A stretch of DNA of 64,000 nt, from assembly GCA_039707465.1 (NCBI GenBank), contig CM077645.1, positions 142,663,503 through 142,727,502 of the forward strand. Reading direction: 5' to 3'. Under the pieces are notes generated by a model that was not told the DNA's origin, ran no database searches, and saw nothing but the letters and a program-made list of their open reading frames with translations. This stretch comes from Rhabdophis nuchalis. Lineage: Eukaryota; Chordata; Lepidosauria; Squamata; Natricidae. Below, piece by piece: positions 46,941-58,826 of this stretch; position 1 is the stretch's first letter; every line of letters begins with the position of its first letter. Made by a program: the position numbers and the translations under genes.

Positions 46941-47564
46941 TGTTGTGGCCCGCCAGCAGCCAGTGGAGCTGATGGCAGATTCAGACAGTGACGAAGTAGG
47001 GGAGGACCATGGGCCAGCCCTGGAGTCTGGGGAAGGCTCTGATGAGTGCTCTGCATTGGAGGCAGAGATGGGGCCAGGGCCATCCGACAGTTATCACTGC
47101 CCTCAGAGTCGGAGATCAGTGGGGCAGAAGAACAGCTGGAACCTGTTCCCGATGTGTGCATGTGCAGAGCTTCCAGGAGAAGGGAACAATTAAGGAACAA
47201 GGGTGGACTTGGGAGTAAAAGCACAGGTGGATGGTGAATAGGGAATAAAGAGGAGCGAAAGGGGAATGGAGCTTGCAGGAGACAATTAGGTTGCTTCATT
47301 AATGTGAAGATTCCTTCGTGACTCTCAGAGACTCCTTGTCAATTATTTTCTTGTACCGCGGTTGTGAAGGTATCGGCCTGGCAGCTCTCAAAGCCTGATA
47401 AGGTCTGTGGTTGTAAATTCACCCTTGAAAGACTGTTTTCCAGGATTTTGCTGGATGTGAATGAGAGGAAGTCACATTAGCTTAATAAAAAGGTGTTTTG
47501 TCGGGACAAGGAGTCTGCTTCGTCATTTTGTGAAATTGTCATTTGTGAAGTCTAGATCAGAATA
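46941..47564 (+). mobile_element. Solo LTR, 624 bp
   Basis: Starts tgttgtggcccgccagcagc, contains AATAAA at 47244, and ends tctagatcagaata. A perfect 5-bp duplication gttcc lies on both sides. The length and 5-bp duplication fit a Ty3/Gypsy- or ERV-type LTR. No internal region is present. Confidence 0.88.
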
Positions 47565-47970
47565 GTTCCCCCATTTCATACTCCTGTGATCCCTAAACTG
47601 CTATATTCCAAGATGGCGGCACGCTTAGGCGCTGCGGCTTTGAGCTCCTGGTGTCACAATAGAGTTAGGCAAAAACTAGTCTATACCCGCAGGGAGTTAT
47701 TAAGTTATTATTAAAGATTGGATCTTCTAGTCAACTCGATATTACCAGCGACTTCCAGCAGTCTCATAATATACCGAGTGACACAGTAACACTGCCAGGC
47801 TCTCCATGGATCATTGTTTGGCCTAGGAAGCAGCGAAGAGAGCCAAAGCAGAAGCAGGGATGCAGAGCAGGTTTGCTAGTTCGGTTACGGAAGCAGCCTC
47901 ACAGACCAGCATTACGAAGCATTTCCTAACCAACTCTAGATCCTTTGTCCACAAAACTGATGAACTAGAG

Positions 47971-48146
47971 CAGTGGTGGGTTTCAAATTTTTTAGAACCT
48001 ACTCTGTAGGTGTGGCCTATTTTGTGGGCGTGGCTTGGCAGTCATGTGACAGGGTGGGAGTGGCCACCTTTTAAAATGTGGTGAAACTCATTTAACAACG
48101 CTCTTGCTTAGCAACCAAAATTTTGGACTCAATTGTGATGATAAAT

Positions 48147-48240
<94 letters not shown>

Positions 48241-48428
48241 TTCCTTCCTTCCTTCCTTCTTTCTTTCCTTCCTTCCTTCCTTCCTTTCCTTTCCTTCCTG
48301 TTGAGTCACTGGCAGCGGCGGGCCAGATTTACTTCCAGGTACGCCGGTGAAACCCCCTCTGACCGGTTCTCTAAATTTCACCAACCGGCTCTCGCGAGTA
48401 GGTGCGAGCCTACAGAAACCCACCACTG
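47971..48428. mobile_element. hAT element with TTTC microsatellite
   Basis: Ends cagtggtgggtttcaaa and acagaaacccaccactg; perfect 8-bp duplication aactagag at 47963 and 48429. The interior contains about 90 bp of TTTC and then TTCC units at 48148-48300. Confidence 0.93.
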
Positions 48429-48796
48429 AACTAGAGCTATGGATGGCAGCGAATAAGCTCATTCGTGACTGCTGTGTGATGATCATCACAGAGACCTGGC
48501 TTCATCCACTTGTACCGGATGCGTCTGTGGAGCTAACTAACCGCACCACAGACCGCTTTGACAGAAACAACAACTCTGGTAAAAGCAAAGGTGGAGGACT
48601 GTGTATTTACACACATTATAACTGGTGTACTAACAGTAGAGTTGCTTACACACACTGTTCTGCAGACTTGGAATTCTCAACTATCATTTGTCGGCCATTT
48701 TATTTGCCTAGAGAGATTTCTGTTATAGTTATCACTGCTGTCTGTATTCCACCTGATGCAAATGTTAGCACAACGCTCAAACCAATTTCATTGTAA
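48429..48796 (+). pseudogene. LINE endonuclease (APE) fragment
   Basis: An open frame encodes MIITETWLHPLVPDASVEL, then the SKGGGLCIYTHYNWC block and FYLPREISVIVITAVCIPPD, all typical of the N-terminal endonuclease of L2/Jockey-like LINEs. It stops where the element jumps to its 3' end. Confidence 0.8.
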
Positions 48797-48960
48797 TTTT
48801 AGTACAATGACAATAAAGATGATGATGATGATTATTATTATTAACTTTATTCATAAAACATGAAACTCAGCCAACTGAACATTTAAAAATGCATATTACA
48901 AATACTATTGACTGGTGCTAATTATTGATACAGTTTGCTGCCAGCACCCTAGGTATCAAC

Positions 48961-49713
<753 letters not shown>

Positions 49714-49912
49714 AGGTAGTCCTCAACTTACAACAAACACTCATTTAGTGACGGTTCAAATGGCACTGAAAAAAAGTGATTTATGACCATTCTTTACACT
49801 TACAACCGTCCTGTGATCAAAATTCAGATGCTTGGCAGCTGACTCATATTTATGACGGTTGCAGTGCTCCAGGGTCATAAGATCCCCTTTTGCAATCTTC
49901 TTACAAGTAAAG

Positions 49913-51018
49913 CAGGGGTAAAATGCTACCAGTTCGGGTTGGTTCGCCTGAACCGGTAGTAAAAAGTAGTCCCGTCTGGACTACTGCAATGCTCTCTACG
50001 TGGGGCTTCCCTTGAAGACCACCTGGAGGCTTCAACTGGTCCAGAATGCGGCCGCACGGGTAATTATGGGAGCAACGCGATGCTCCCATGTAACACCTCT
50101 CCTGCGCAAGCTGCACTGGCTTCCGGTGGTTTTCCGGGTGCGATTCAAGGTGTTGGTTACTATCTTTAAAGCGCTCAATGGCTTAGGACCGGGGTACTTA
50201 CGAGATCGCCTTCTGCCACCGAGAGCCTCCCACCAGCCAGTACGCTCCCACAGAGAGGGTCTCCTCATGGTGCTGTCGGCTAAACAATGTCGACTGGTGA
50301 CACCCAGGGGGAGAGCCTTCTCCGTGGGAGCACCTGTCCTCTGGAACGAATTGCCCCCGGAATTAAGAACTATCCTTGACTTACGCACCTTCTGCCGTGC
50401 TCTCAAAACCTTTTTCTTCCAATAAGCCGGGCTGGCATAAAACATGATTTTTAAATTTAAATTTTTATTAATTTTAATCAGGGTTGGTTGGTTTTTTTTC
50501 CACGTTTCGGCCAAGGTTTAATATGTTTTTTAAAAGCTTTTTTAACTTTTGTACATTTGTTTTTATTCTGGCTGTACACCGCCCTGAGTCCTTCGGGAGT
50601 AGGGCGATATAAAAAACCAATAAAACTCAAACTTGCTACCAGTTCACCCAAACTGGTAGTAAAAAAACGCTAGAAATCGCACGGCACGGCTGATTGTCAC
50701 ACAGCTGATCATCAGAACTTTTTTTTTAACTTTTATTTTAGCATTTTACATACTGCCCGAAACGGTAATAAAAAAAATGCTTTAAAAAGTTTTTTAAAAG
50801 TTCCGACAATCAGCTGTGCGACATTCGGCTGTGCCGCGTGAAGGTAGTCCTCAACTTACAACAAACTTATATTTGCTAGAAAGGAGGAAATCCTTCTTTC
50901 TAGCGAATCTAAATCGTGCGGCACAGCTGTTTGCATCCCCCTCACTGTGTGCATGCGCGTGCGAAGCGAACCAGTAGTTAAGCGAACTGGTAGCAGACTT
51001 CAGAGCATTTCACCCCTG
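49913..51018. mobile_element. hAT element inside Tigger, itself hosting L3
   Basis: Ends caggggtaaaatgctaccag and cagagcatttcacccctg; perfect 8-bp duplication aagtaaag at 49905 and 51019. Its own sequence resumes after the LINE at about 50634. Confidence 0.9.
49968..50633 (+). mobile_element. CR1-L3 LINE 3' part
   Basis: A frame at 50000-50425 encodes LQLVQNAAARVIMGATRCSH and KALNGLGPGYLRDRLLPP without a stop to the C-terminus. The 3' end reads caccgccctgagtccttcgg. Confidence 0.88.
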
Positions 51019-51177
51019 AAGTAAAGTCAATGGAGAAGCCCGATTCACTTAACAACCATGTTACTAATTTAATAACCACAGTGATTCACTTAATTCTGGC
51101 AAGAAAGGTCATAAAATGGGGCAAAATTCACTTAACAAGTCTTTCATTTAAGCAACATAAATTTTGGGCTCAATTGT

Positions 51178-51860
51178 TTTTTTTTAATTTTTTTATTTTA
51201 ATCATATTTATATCCCGCCCTTTTCCACAGAGGACCCAGGGCGGCGCACAGGAATTTAAAAACATACAAAAAATAAATACATAATTTAAAAACATATTAA
51301 ATTATTCTAGTCCTATGCTAAAACCAAGTTTAAAATCCCCAATTTAAAACTCTCTAAAATAGTCCCCACGGGAGGTTAGGCTAGGCCGGCTTGCTGAAAA
51401 AGATGTGTCTTTAGACACTGGCGGAAGAGGTGGAGGTCGGTGATGGTACGCATTTCAGGGGGTAGGTTGTTCCAAAAGGCAGGGCCCGCCACAGAGAAGG
51501 CTCTTCCCCTGGGTGTCGCCAGACGGCATTGCCCGGCCGACGGTACCCTGAGAAGACCCTCTCTGTGGGAGCGGATCGGCCGAAGGGATGTATGGGGCAG
51601 GAGGCGGTCTCGCATATAACTAGGCCCCGAGCCATGGAGCGCTTTAAAGATGGTCGTCAAAACCTTGAAGCGCACCCGAAAGGCCACAGGAAGCCAGTGC
51701 AGCTCGCGCAGGATCGGTGTTATGTGGGAGCATCTAGTGGCTCCCGTAATCACCCGCGCGGCTGCATTCTGGACTAACTGTAGCTTTCAAGTGCACCTCA
51801 AGGGAAGCCCCATGTAGAGAGCATTACAGTAGTCGAGTCGTGACGTCACGAGAGCTTGAG
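51178..51860 (-). mobile_element. CR1-L3 LINE 3' part with target duplication
   Basis: The minus-strand frame 51753-51376 is open and encodes ITPILRELHWLPVAFRVRFK through to FQQAGLA. Flanks caattgt at 51171 and 51861 form a 7-bp duplication inside the Tigger sequence. Confidence 0.88.
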
Positions 51861-51903
51861 CAATTGTGCTTGTCAGTCGAGGACTACTTTTAATAGTTTA
51901 ATT

Positions 51904-52017
51904 CAGGGGTCCCCAACCTTTGCAACTTTAAGTCTGAAGGACTTCAGCTCCCAGAATTCTCCAGCCAGCAAAGCTGAAGTCCTTCAGACTTAAAGTTGCA
52001 AAGGTTGGAGACCCCTG
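51904..52017. mobile_element. Foldback MITE, copy 7 (rearranged)
   Basis: Ends caggggtccccaacctttgc and gcaaaggttggagacccctg. The centre is shortened and the flanks do not match, so no target duplication. Confidence 0.85.
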
Positions 52018-52713
52018 CTCTAGAGAAGTCCAGAACCAAACTTTTCCTTTCTATAAAATATAGGCTTCTTTAAAAACCCAATTGTTTACATGTATAGAAA
52101 TGTACCATTTCATAAAACAGAGTACTAAACAAAACAGCTATATGGAATACAGGCTAAAGTGAGAAACTCAAATGAACCCAAGGGAGATAGGAAATCACTC
52201 TCATGATTAACTCTGGAGAAGTATTGGTTTTCCCCCTCTAGGCACCTTACACATTTCAATTTGGCAGTAACTTCAGAAATAATAAAACAGAAGTAAATAG
52301 GTGCACTATACAAAGCTGTACTATTAAGGCCTTTTTATTCCAAAACTATTTATTCTGCTGTGCAGCAGGTTCTTCAATCCTACAGAAAATTTCCTCTGGA
52401 GGATTGCTCCAGGAAACCCACTCGAAAACATGGTGGGAAATTAATTGGGCTGTGCTGGCTTGGAAAATTATTTGGAAGAAGTGCTTTGGACCTTTACTCT
52501 GCTATTCATTAAAGCAACCCAATTTTTTTTCAGACTCTTGCATGAGCCTGTAAACAAAGATTCCATTACTTTAAGAACTTGGTCATTCAGAGTAATGTAG
52601 GTTTTAAACATTGTCACATTTCAGAAGCCCTAGGAATGAAAGTGATACTTGTTTACATACAGAAAAGTAAACACTATATGAAACAGCAGAATTTGTGGGA
52701 TCCCTACTGCTAT
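52018..52713. other. Intron without recognised element
   Basis: Nothing recognised. Confidence 0.45.
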
Positions 52714-52718
52714 CTGAG

Positions 52719-53288
52719 AGTTGTGGCCCGCCAGTGGTCAGCAGAGCTGGCAGCAGATTCGGATGGTGACGAGGGTGGGGAGGAACATGGGCCAGTCCTG
52801 GAGTCTGGGGAAGGCTCTGATGAGAGCTCTGTGTTGGAGGCAGAGAGGGGGCCAGAGCTGTAAGCCAATTATCAGCTGACTTCAGAGTCAGACATCAGTA
52901 AGGCAGACAAACAGCTGGAGCCTGTTCCCAGTGCAGAGTTGCAAGGTGAGGGAAACAGCTAAAGAACAAGGGTTGACTTGGGAGCAAGGCCATCGGTGGA
53001 CGATGAATGGCCCCTCCCAGAGGAAATAAAAGAGGAGCGAATGGGGAGTGGAGTCTGCAGGAGACAATTACTTCGCTTAATTGGTTCATGACTCTCCGAG
53101 ACTCCTTGCCAAGTTTTACAGATAAAACCTGGCAGCTCTCCAAGCCAGATAAAGTCTGTGACTGTACATCCTCCCTTGAAAGATTTTGCAGGATCTGAAT
53201 GAGCAGAATTCACAGTAAATGAATAAAAAGGGGTTTTTATCAGAACAAGGAGTTTGCTACATGCTCTTGGGAAGCCTAGGTCAGAACA
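52719..53288 (+). mobile_element. Solo LTR, 570 bp
   Basis: Starts agttgtggcccgccagtggt, contains aaataaaagaggagcg, ends ctaggtcagaaca; perfect 5-bp duplication ctgag. It ends 86 bp from a DROSHA exon. Same family as 46941. Confidence 0.88.
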
Positions 53289-53373
53289 CTGAGCTTGTTT
53301 GCTGGCAGACGTTTCATTGCCCAATTAGGTAACAGCATCAGTACAACCGGAATATAAAAGAGAGTGTACTTAC

Positions 53374-53460
53374 ATTTGTGAGAGGAGCATGGGAAAACAT
53401 GGAAAATCCTTCAAAAATGTACTCGTGGTCATCATACTCTATGACGGTGGGTCTGTCTGT
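53374..53460 (-). CDS. DROSHA: DROSHA exon: central domain (~586-614)
   Basis: An 87-nt, phase 0-0 exon, acceptor TTTAG, donor GTAAGT. It encodes TDRPTVIEYDDHEYIFEG followed by FSMFSHAPLTN, almost identical to mammalian Drosha. The His of SHAP aligns with zinc ligand H609. Confidence 0.96.
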
Positions 53461-53538
53461 CTAAAGAAATAAAACCAAAAGTTGAGGAAATTGTCCTGGG
53501 AGGCTGAAAAAGCTGCTATCATGCTTCAAATTACTTAC
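53461..53538 (-). other. DROSHA: 78-bp DROSHA intron
   Basis: The intron between two 87-nt exons is only 78 bp, with a consensus donor (GTAAGT) and a pyrimidine-flanked TTTAG acceptor. It is near the minimal size for vertebrate introns and is the only one in the window without a mobile element. Confidence 0.93.
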
Positions 53539-53625
53539 TAAGAAGTTGGTAGGAGGTGACACTGTAATGCGGTAATGGAACAATCTTCCAGCGTTGTTGG
53601 TCATAAGACGGCAAGGTTTAATAGG
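53539..53625 (-). CDS. DROSHA: DROSHA exon: central domain (~557-585)
   Basis: An 87-nt, phase 0-0 exon, acceptor TAAAG, donor GTAAGT. It encodes 29 residues including KPCRLMTNNAG and FHYRITVSPPTNFL. The Cys aligns with zinc ligand C561. The first residue is Pro where human has Ala. It is separated from the next exon by only 78 bp of intron. Confidence 0.95.
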
Positions 53626-53860
53626 CTTTAAGGAGGGAAGAATAGAGAAAAGACATGATGAAGGAAACTTAATCCCCACAAGAGAGTAGAAAAATCCTGA
53701 CCATTTCAGTGGAATCCACTGTCGTTGTTAAATGAAGACTGCCTGAACAGAATCTGGATTCTGCATGTACATACCATAAACAGCCGACGCCGTTTGGTTG
53801 CGAAGTGATTTCATTTCAGGTTTTTAAAGCATTAGCATTAAGGGAACAGAGACATTACAG

Positions 53861-54021
53861 ACAATTACCCACTGGAGAAGAGCCTAATGCTGGGAAAGAT
53901 TGAGGGCGAAAGAAGAATAGGACGATAGGCGTGAGGCTAAATAGGCTCCAGAGGACAGGAAAGCTTGGAGGAACGTTGTCCATGGCGTCACGATGGGTCG
54001 GACACAACTTCGCAACTAACA
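53861..54021 (+). mobile_element. Bov-B (RTE) LINE 3' end
   Basis: 161 bp with the Bov-B terminal text gggaaagattgagggcgaaa and catggcgtcacgatgggtcg followed by gacacaacttcgcaac. Flanked by an 11-bp duplication agacattacag (53850 and 54022). 5'-truncated. Confidence 0.88.
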
Positions 54022-54032
54022 AGACATTACAG

Positions 54033-54362
54033 AATGGAAAGTTGTCATTTTTAAAATATATTAAAGGGAAGGTTTTAATTTGGCCAATCTCGTGTTGGTT
54101 TAAACCAGGACAAATGGGGAGATGATACTCTGAATAAGCCAACTTTTGTTGGGCAACTCAATATATATGAGCTCCCCCACCCCCAATTCTTTATTAAGGG
54201 CACTGAAGAATATTTCCACTTTTTCTGGCTGCAAATCATTTGCTTTTGCTTTATATTCCAATCCATACTGGGTGGAAGTTCTAACATCAGGGCAGGATGG
54301 TTGGTCATTCCATGAAAAATCATATTATATTTTTCTCTACAGTTTGGAGAAGGGAAGAAAAC
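54033..54362. other. Intron without recognised element
   Basis: Nothing recognised. Confidence 0.4.
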
Positions 54363-54370
54363 CTATATTG

Positions 54371-54747
54371 CAGTGATGGCTAACCTTTTCTGGCTTGCGT
54401 GCCAAAAGCGGGGGGGAGGGAGTGCAGGGGGGGGGCGTGCGTGGGTGTACCACACCCATAATGCTATGTGCGTGACCCTCTGCTTTTGGCGTGCTTTTTT
54501 CGCCCTCCCCAGACTCCAGAGGCTTTCTAGGAGCCTGGGGAAGGTGAAAACAGCCTCCCCTCCCCACCTCCAGAGGCTTCAGGAGTTTCCCTGAAGCCTC
54601 CAGAGGGGGAAAAACAGCCTCAAAAGAAGGCGTCAACTGGCCAGTGCACCCATGCGGGCTAGTGCTGACAGGGCAACGCCTCGCGTGCCATAAGAAATGG
54701 TTCTGCGTGCCACCTGTGGCACCCGTGCCATAGGTTCACCGTCACTG
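54371..54747. mobile_element. Non-autonomous hAT, complete, 377 bp
   Basis: Ends cagtgatggctaacctttt and cataggttcaccgtcactg; perfect 8-bp duplication ctatattg at 54363 and 54748. This is the best reference for the copies at 1, 667, 7272 and 33304. Confidence 0.93.
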
Positions 54748-54755
54748 CTATATTG

Positions 54756-55104
54756 GCTTGGATCCTAAGAAGAGAGAAAAGAAATGATGAAGGAAACTTA
54801 ATCTCCACCAAAGAGAAGAAAAATCCTGCTTGTTCTAAACCAGCCATGATGAATTTAGAACCATTTATTTAAACAGTTGGACTGACCAGCCATCGCTGAG
54901 GTTTGTGACATCTATACATCTGGAGGATATCCAGATTGGGAAAGTAGAGCCCCCAGTGAGTATGGCCAAACTGAAGCAGAAGAAATAAAACTAAGGGTGT
55001 GTTCCTGCCAGGGAAAAGAACGGAATGGATTTTGCTTCAGGAGCACTGAGAAGAGGGCAGAGCGTTGCCTATTTTGATGCTTCCCAATTTCAAAAACATC
55101 TAAG
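54756..55104. other. Intron without recognised element
   Basis: Nothing recognised. Confidence 0.4.
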
Positions 55105-55610
55105 TGCTCCATGGCACGCGCTTCATGGCACGGGACCTAGTTATCTGCGGGATCGCATCCTACCCCATACATCCCTTCGGCCGATTCGCTCCTAGAGAGG
55201 AACTTCTCCGGGTGCCATCCGCCAGGCAATGCCAGCGTGCGACGCCCAGGGAAAGGGCCTTCTCTGTGGTGGGTCCAACCCTCTGGAACGACCTACCCCC
55301 CGACCTTAGAACAACTACGGACCTCCGCGCCTTCCGCCACAAATTAAAGACTCTCTTGTTCCATCAGGCCGGTTTGGCCTAGGTTATTTACCTAGCCTAC
55401 AGTCTGTACCTTAAATTGTTTTAATTGGGTTTTAGATGGGGTTAATGTTTTAAATTTTTAGCGCAGGGATAATTTATTTAACTCGGTCTTAATTATTTAT
55501 GTTTGTGATATTTATGTGTTTTTTAATTTCCTGTGCACCGCCCCGGGTCCCTTTGGGGAGAGGGAGCGGTTATATAAGTCTAACTAATAAATAAAATAAA
55601 TAAATAAGTG
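55105..55610 (+). mobile_element. CR1-L3 3' part
   Basis: Encodes TLWNDLPPDLRTTTDLRAF near 55275-55330. The 3' end reads caccgccccgggtccctttg with an AAATA tail. Confidence 0.88.
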
Positions 55611-55747
55611 TAATTATTTATGTATTTATTTACTAATAACATTTATACGGCCAACCATTTCAGGAAACCGACTCTGGATGGCATTCAACAATCCAATAAA
55701 ATAATAAATCTAAAACAACAATTACCTCAAACCATTATATGATAATT

Positions 55748-56170
55748 ACTAGCTGGATATACAGGCTTCGCTACGAAACTATATGATCAGGCTTGATAAA
55801 TTTACAATTGGCCTTGAAAATGGTAAGCTAAGTGTCTGTTACAGATTACGACATTATTGTAAGTCTAACAATAAAATAGATGGGCTTGAACCTTTTAATC
55901 CCACCGGCACCCTAGTTGCAACTGGCAGTTGGAACAGAGATCTTTTCAGATGGGGCGGGGGAGTATAATGTCTAACTCCTTAGCATCAGAGTGTGTTAAT
56001 ATAATACTGTATAAGAAGTACTAATGATCTGATGGTCATTTCGACAAATCCTTTCTTAGCGAGCACCTAGAAGCCAAGAGAAACTTATGTGCCAAATTTC
56101 AAGTTTGTGGGGTCTTACAGTTCTGGCAATTTCAGGATGAGTGATTGGTACTTGCCTTTTGTAGGTATAT
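55748..56170 (+). repeat. Unclassified dispersed repeat (actagctg type)
   Basis: Starts actagctggatatacaggc. Later gtgccaaatttcaagtttg resembles taccaagtttggttgaaat at 59300. Confidence 0.35.
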
Positions 56171-56681
56171 AGAGAAGATTTTTTAAAAAACTATACAAGT
56201 AGAATAAACCAGAAAATAATAGATGGAGGAATGTTAGTAATATGGGAGTTAATAATAGATTAATGCGCTGACTCAGCTCTTCCCACCTGAAGCAAGAGGC
56301 TACAAATGTAAGACATTAACAGAATTGCAGTGTTGCACATCTGGAAAGCTGCAAGCTAATCAAGACTGAACCAGCCTATCATTCCCAGCTGGTTATATTT
56401 TTTTCATACAGGTTGCCTTCAAACTGCCAGTTGTTCTCCTTCTAGTTACAGCCTTCCAAATATAGCTGGAAGATTCCAGCAGCCCCTGAAAATAATAATT
56501 TATTAAGACTCGTATGCCGTCCGACTCTCAATGAATTTGGCCAATGGTTGGAAATGCTCCAGAGCTCAAGCTCTGTGCTAATAGAAAACAAAGCCTCATT
56601 TTAGTCCAGTCTGGCAGACCTGCCCATAGTCAGCCACGTCCTTAAGCAATTCTCCTCATTGAGAAACTAAAATCCAATTAC
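56171..56681. other. Intron without recognised element
   Basis: Nothing recognised. Confidence 0.45.
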
Positions 56682-56762
56682 CTCTTCCCCAGGATAGATT
56701 CCATGTCTTATCCCTGTTCTCCTGGCTTTGGCACTACATTTACAAAGAGGCCCGTCGTTCAT
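56682..56762 (-). CDS. DROSHA: DROSHA exon: CxC zinc motif (~530-556)
   Basis: An 81-nt, phase 0-0 exon encoding 27 residues from MNDGPLCKC to YPGEE. Acceptor is AACAG, donor GTAATT. The two cysteines of CKC and the His of GIRHGIYPG correspond to C536, C538 and H549, which bind one structural zinc of the central domain in human Drosha. A Ser-to-Gly change next to that His is the only difference I recall from human. Confidence 0.95.
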
Positions 56763-56904
56763 CTGTTTTAAAAGAAAAAAAGGGTTAAAGTGATATTTTT
56801 AGGAATAGAGACTTTAGGAATACTTTAGGAATAGAAAAGAAGAATAGGAAAGAGGAGTATTTAAAGAGAGTGGGAAAATATCCAAGGATCATAGATCTTT
56901 TTTT

Positions 56905-57261
56905 AAGTACTGTAGCCTTCAACTGTCATTTTGCAATCTCAGTTATGATGGATGTCCCCAAGAACTACTTATAACCTGGTTTTGAAGTTTCAATGGCTGC
57001 TCCCCACCCCATGGTCACATGATCACATTTGGGTACTTGGCAACTGGCCCACATTTATCACCTTCTGCTGTCATGTGACTTTTGCAGTCATGTGAACATT
57101 CTGTATAATGGTTCTTACTGGTAAAAGATGCTTAACAACCACAGCATTCACTTAATGACTGGGATAATTCAGTCAAAGACCACCGCAAAATGGTTATAAA
57201 ATGAAGTATGCCACATAGTGACCCTCTTAATGTCCAGCCTGACTTACAACCATAATTCCAG
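56905..57261. mobile_element. Tigger-like fragment
   Basis: Contains catggtcacatgatcacat, cttggcaactggcccacatt and cttaacaaccacagcattca, family text with eroded ends. Confidence 0.6.
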
Positions 57262-57849
57262 ACTTAATACATATGTATGTATATAGCATACTTATATGTG
57301 TGTTATATATGTGTACACTTTTGAGAGAAGACAACAATATCATTTTTTAATGTGTGCCAGAGTGCCCACAGAAAAAAATGACAATAAAGATGATCTTATC
57401 TTATGTTATCTTCCCTTATCACTACCTGTGATGTTGATTCTATTATTAAACTTCTTTTTTCTTTAACAGGGAAGTTTTTTCTAGAGAGCGTTAGCCTACC
57501 CACAACTTAATAAATCAATTTATTCTTGTCTTATTTTGTTCCCTATCAAAATCAAAATGAAATCCTGATGATGAAATTGCTGTTGTTATGAAATTGCAAC
57601 AAAGATGTCCAGATCCATACCAGAAGGTTGAAATGTGATCTATTTAAGGAGAAATACCATATCTGGGTTGCAAAAGTCCAAACAACAACTAGGTGGCAGC
57701 AGAAGGTAAGAATTTTCTGCCTCTTTTTGCTACCATCTAATGTCCATATGGATTTCTGCTGCTTGGACAAGGCATTTGATTTAAAAACCTACGGCAATAT
57801 GCAAAGTAGAGCTGATACATCTATTTACTTAAACACTGCTGAGGTAATT
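57262..57849. other. Intron; LINE 3' scrap at 57370-57420
   Basis: A short aatgacaataaagatgatct tract resembles the LINE 3' end at 48800. Otherwise nothing is recognised. Confidence 0.4.
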
Positions 57850-57850
57850 A

Positions 57851-58190
57851 CCGTACTTTTCAGAATATAAGATGCACCTTTTTCCCTCCTAAAAGAGGGT
57901 GAAAATTTGGGTGTGTCTTATACACTGAATGTAGCCCCACCCACCCATCATTCCCCCACCCTTTGGCCTCTGCATCCCAGTAATTTATCTCCTTGCAGCA
58001 AAAGGGGAAAATATGGCTTGCGGAGGCTGCAATAAACTGTAGCAATCCCTGCAGCCTCAAACCACAGACGATCGGGAGGAGCTTAAACTGAAAGTGAAAC
58101 TTGCTGTTTGTTCCATAGGCAAATGGCTGGGAGGCAGAAGCAGATTTTTTTTCTTGTGCTAATCAGGCTGTTTGCTGCAAGAAGATAAGT
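57851..58190. mobile_element. Mariner-like element fragment
   Basis: Starts after TA with ccgtacttttcagaatataa, like the left end at 41086. The right end was not found, so the limit is approximate. Confidence 0.5.
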
Positions 58191-58244
58191 GAGTAACTAT
58201 AAATGCCTCCCTAATAAAAAAGAACTAGAAGCCAACTCTGATTA

Positions 58245-58535
58245 CAGTAGTCTTCGACTTGCAACAGTTTATTTAGTGACCGTTCAAACTTGTAACAGCA
58301 CTGAAAAAAGTGACCTATGAACATTTTTCACACTTACAACTCTTGTAGCATCCCCATAGTCATGTCATGCTTGGCAACTGGTTCATATTTATGATGGTTG
58401 CTGTGTCCCAGGTCATGTGATCACTTTTTGCAATCTTCAGACAAGAAAAGTCAATGGAGAAGCCAGATTTACTTAACAACCTGGTTACTAACAACTTCAG
58501 TGACTCACTTAACAAATGTGGTGAGAAATCAGTGG
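58245..58535. mobile_element. Tigger-like MITE, 5' part
   Basis: After TA it starts cagtagtcttcgacttgcaa and carries the family interior (atggttgctgtgtcccaggt). The 3' end is lost. Confidence 0.7.
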
Positions 58536-58637
58536 AGGAATTCCTATATTGTTCTATTTAATTCAGGGCTATGCTAATGGGAGCAGTAAGGACATTTGTT
58601 AAGTCAGTTTTTTTCCTGTTCTGGAATTCCTCTATAT

Positions 58638-58826
58638 CAGGGGTCCCTACCCCTCGATTTGTGGACCAGCACTAGGCCACGGCATGACAGAAACTGGGCC
58701 GTGGAAGCAAGCGAAGCTCCATCCGCGGGATGCAGGCAGCATGCAAAACCACGCCCCCTACAGGCCTTGGAAAAAAACTCTCTCTACAGAACCGTTCCCT
58801 GGTGCCCAAAAAGTTGGAGGCAATTG
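58638..58826. mobile_element. hAT MITE, 189 bp
   Basis: Starts caggggtccctacccctcga and ends aagttggaggcaattg. Flanks ctctatat and cgctatat (7 of 8). Related to 35626 (ggaccagcac text). Confidence 0.65.

Larger units (their letters stand above)
47590..48840 (+). mobile_element. LINE deletion derivative (5' part joined to 3' end)
   Basis: Its 5' UTR (aagatggcggcacgcttagg) and endonuclease start are followed within 400 bp by the 3' end seen at 31970-32010 (attttagtacaatgacaata). RT is absent. A hAT is inserted at 47971. Confidence 0.7.
49714..51890. mobile_element. Tigger-like MITE carrying nested insertions
   Basis: Starts aggtagtcctcaacttacaa and ends gtcagtcgaggactacttt before TA. Its own sequence is 49714-49904, 51019-51170 and 51868-51890. 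The rest is a hAT and an L3 LINE. Confidence 0.82.

Noticed and set aside
48088..48489. Lys/Glu- or Phe/Leu-rich frames
   Set aside because: TTTC microsatellite inside a hAT element.
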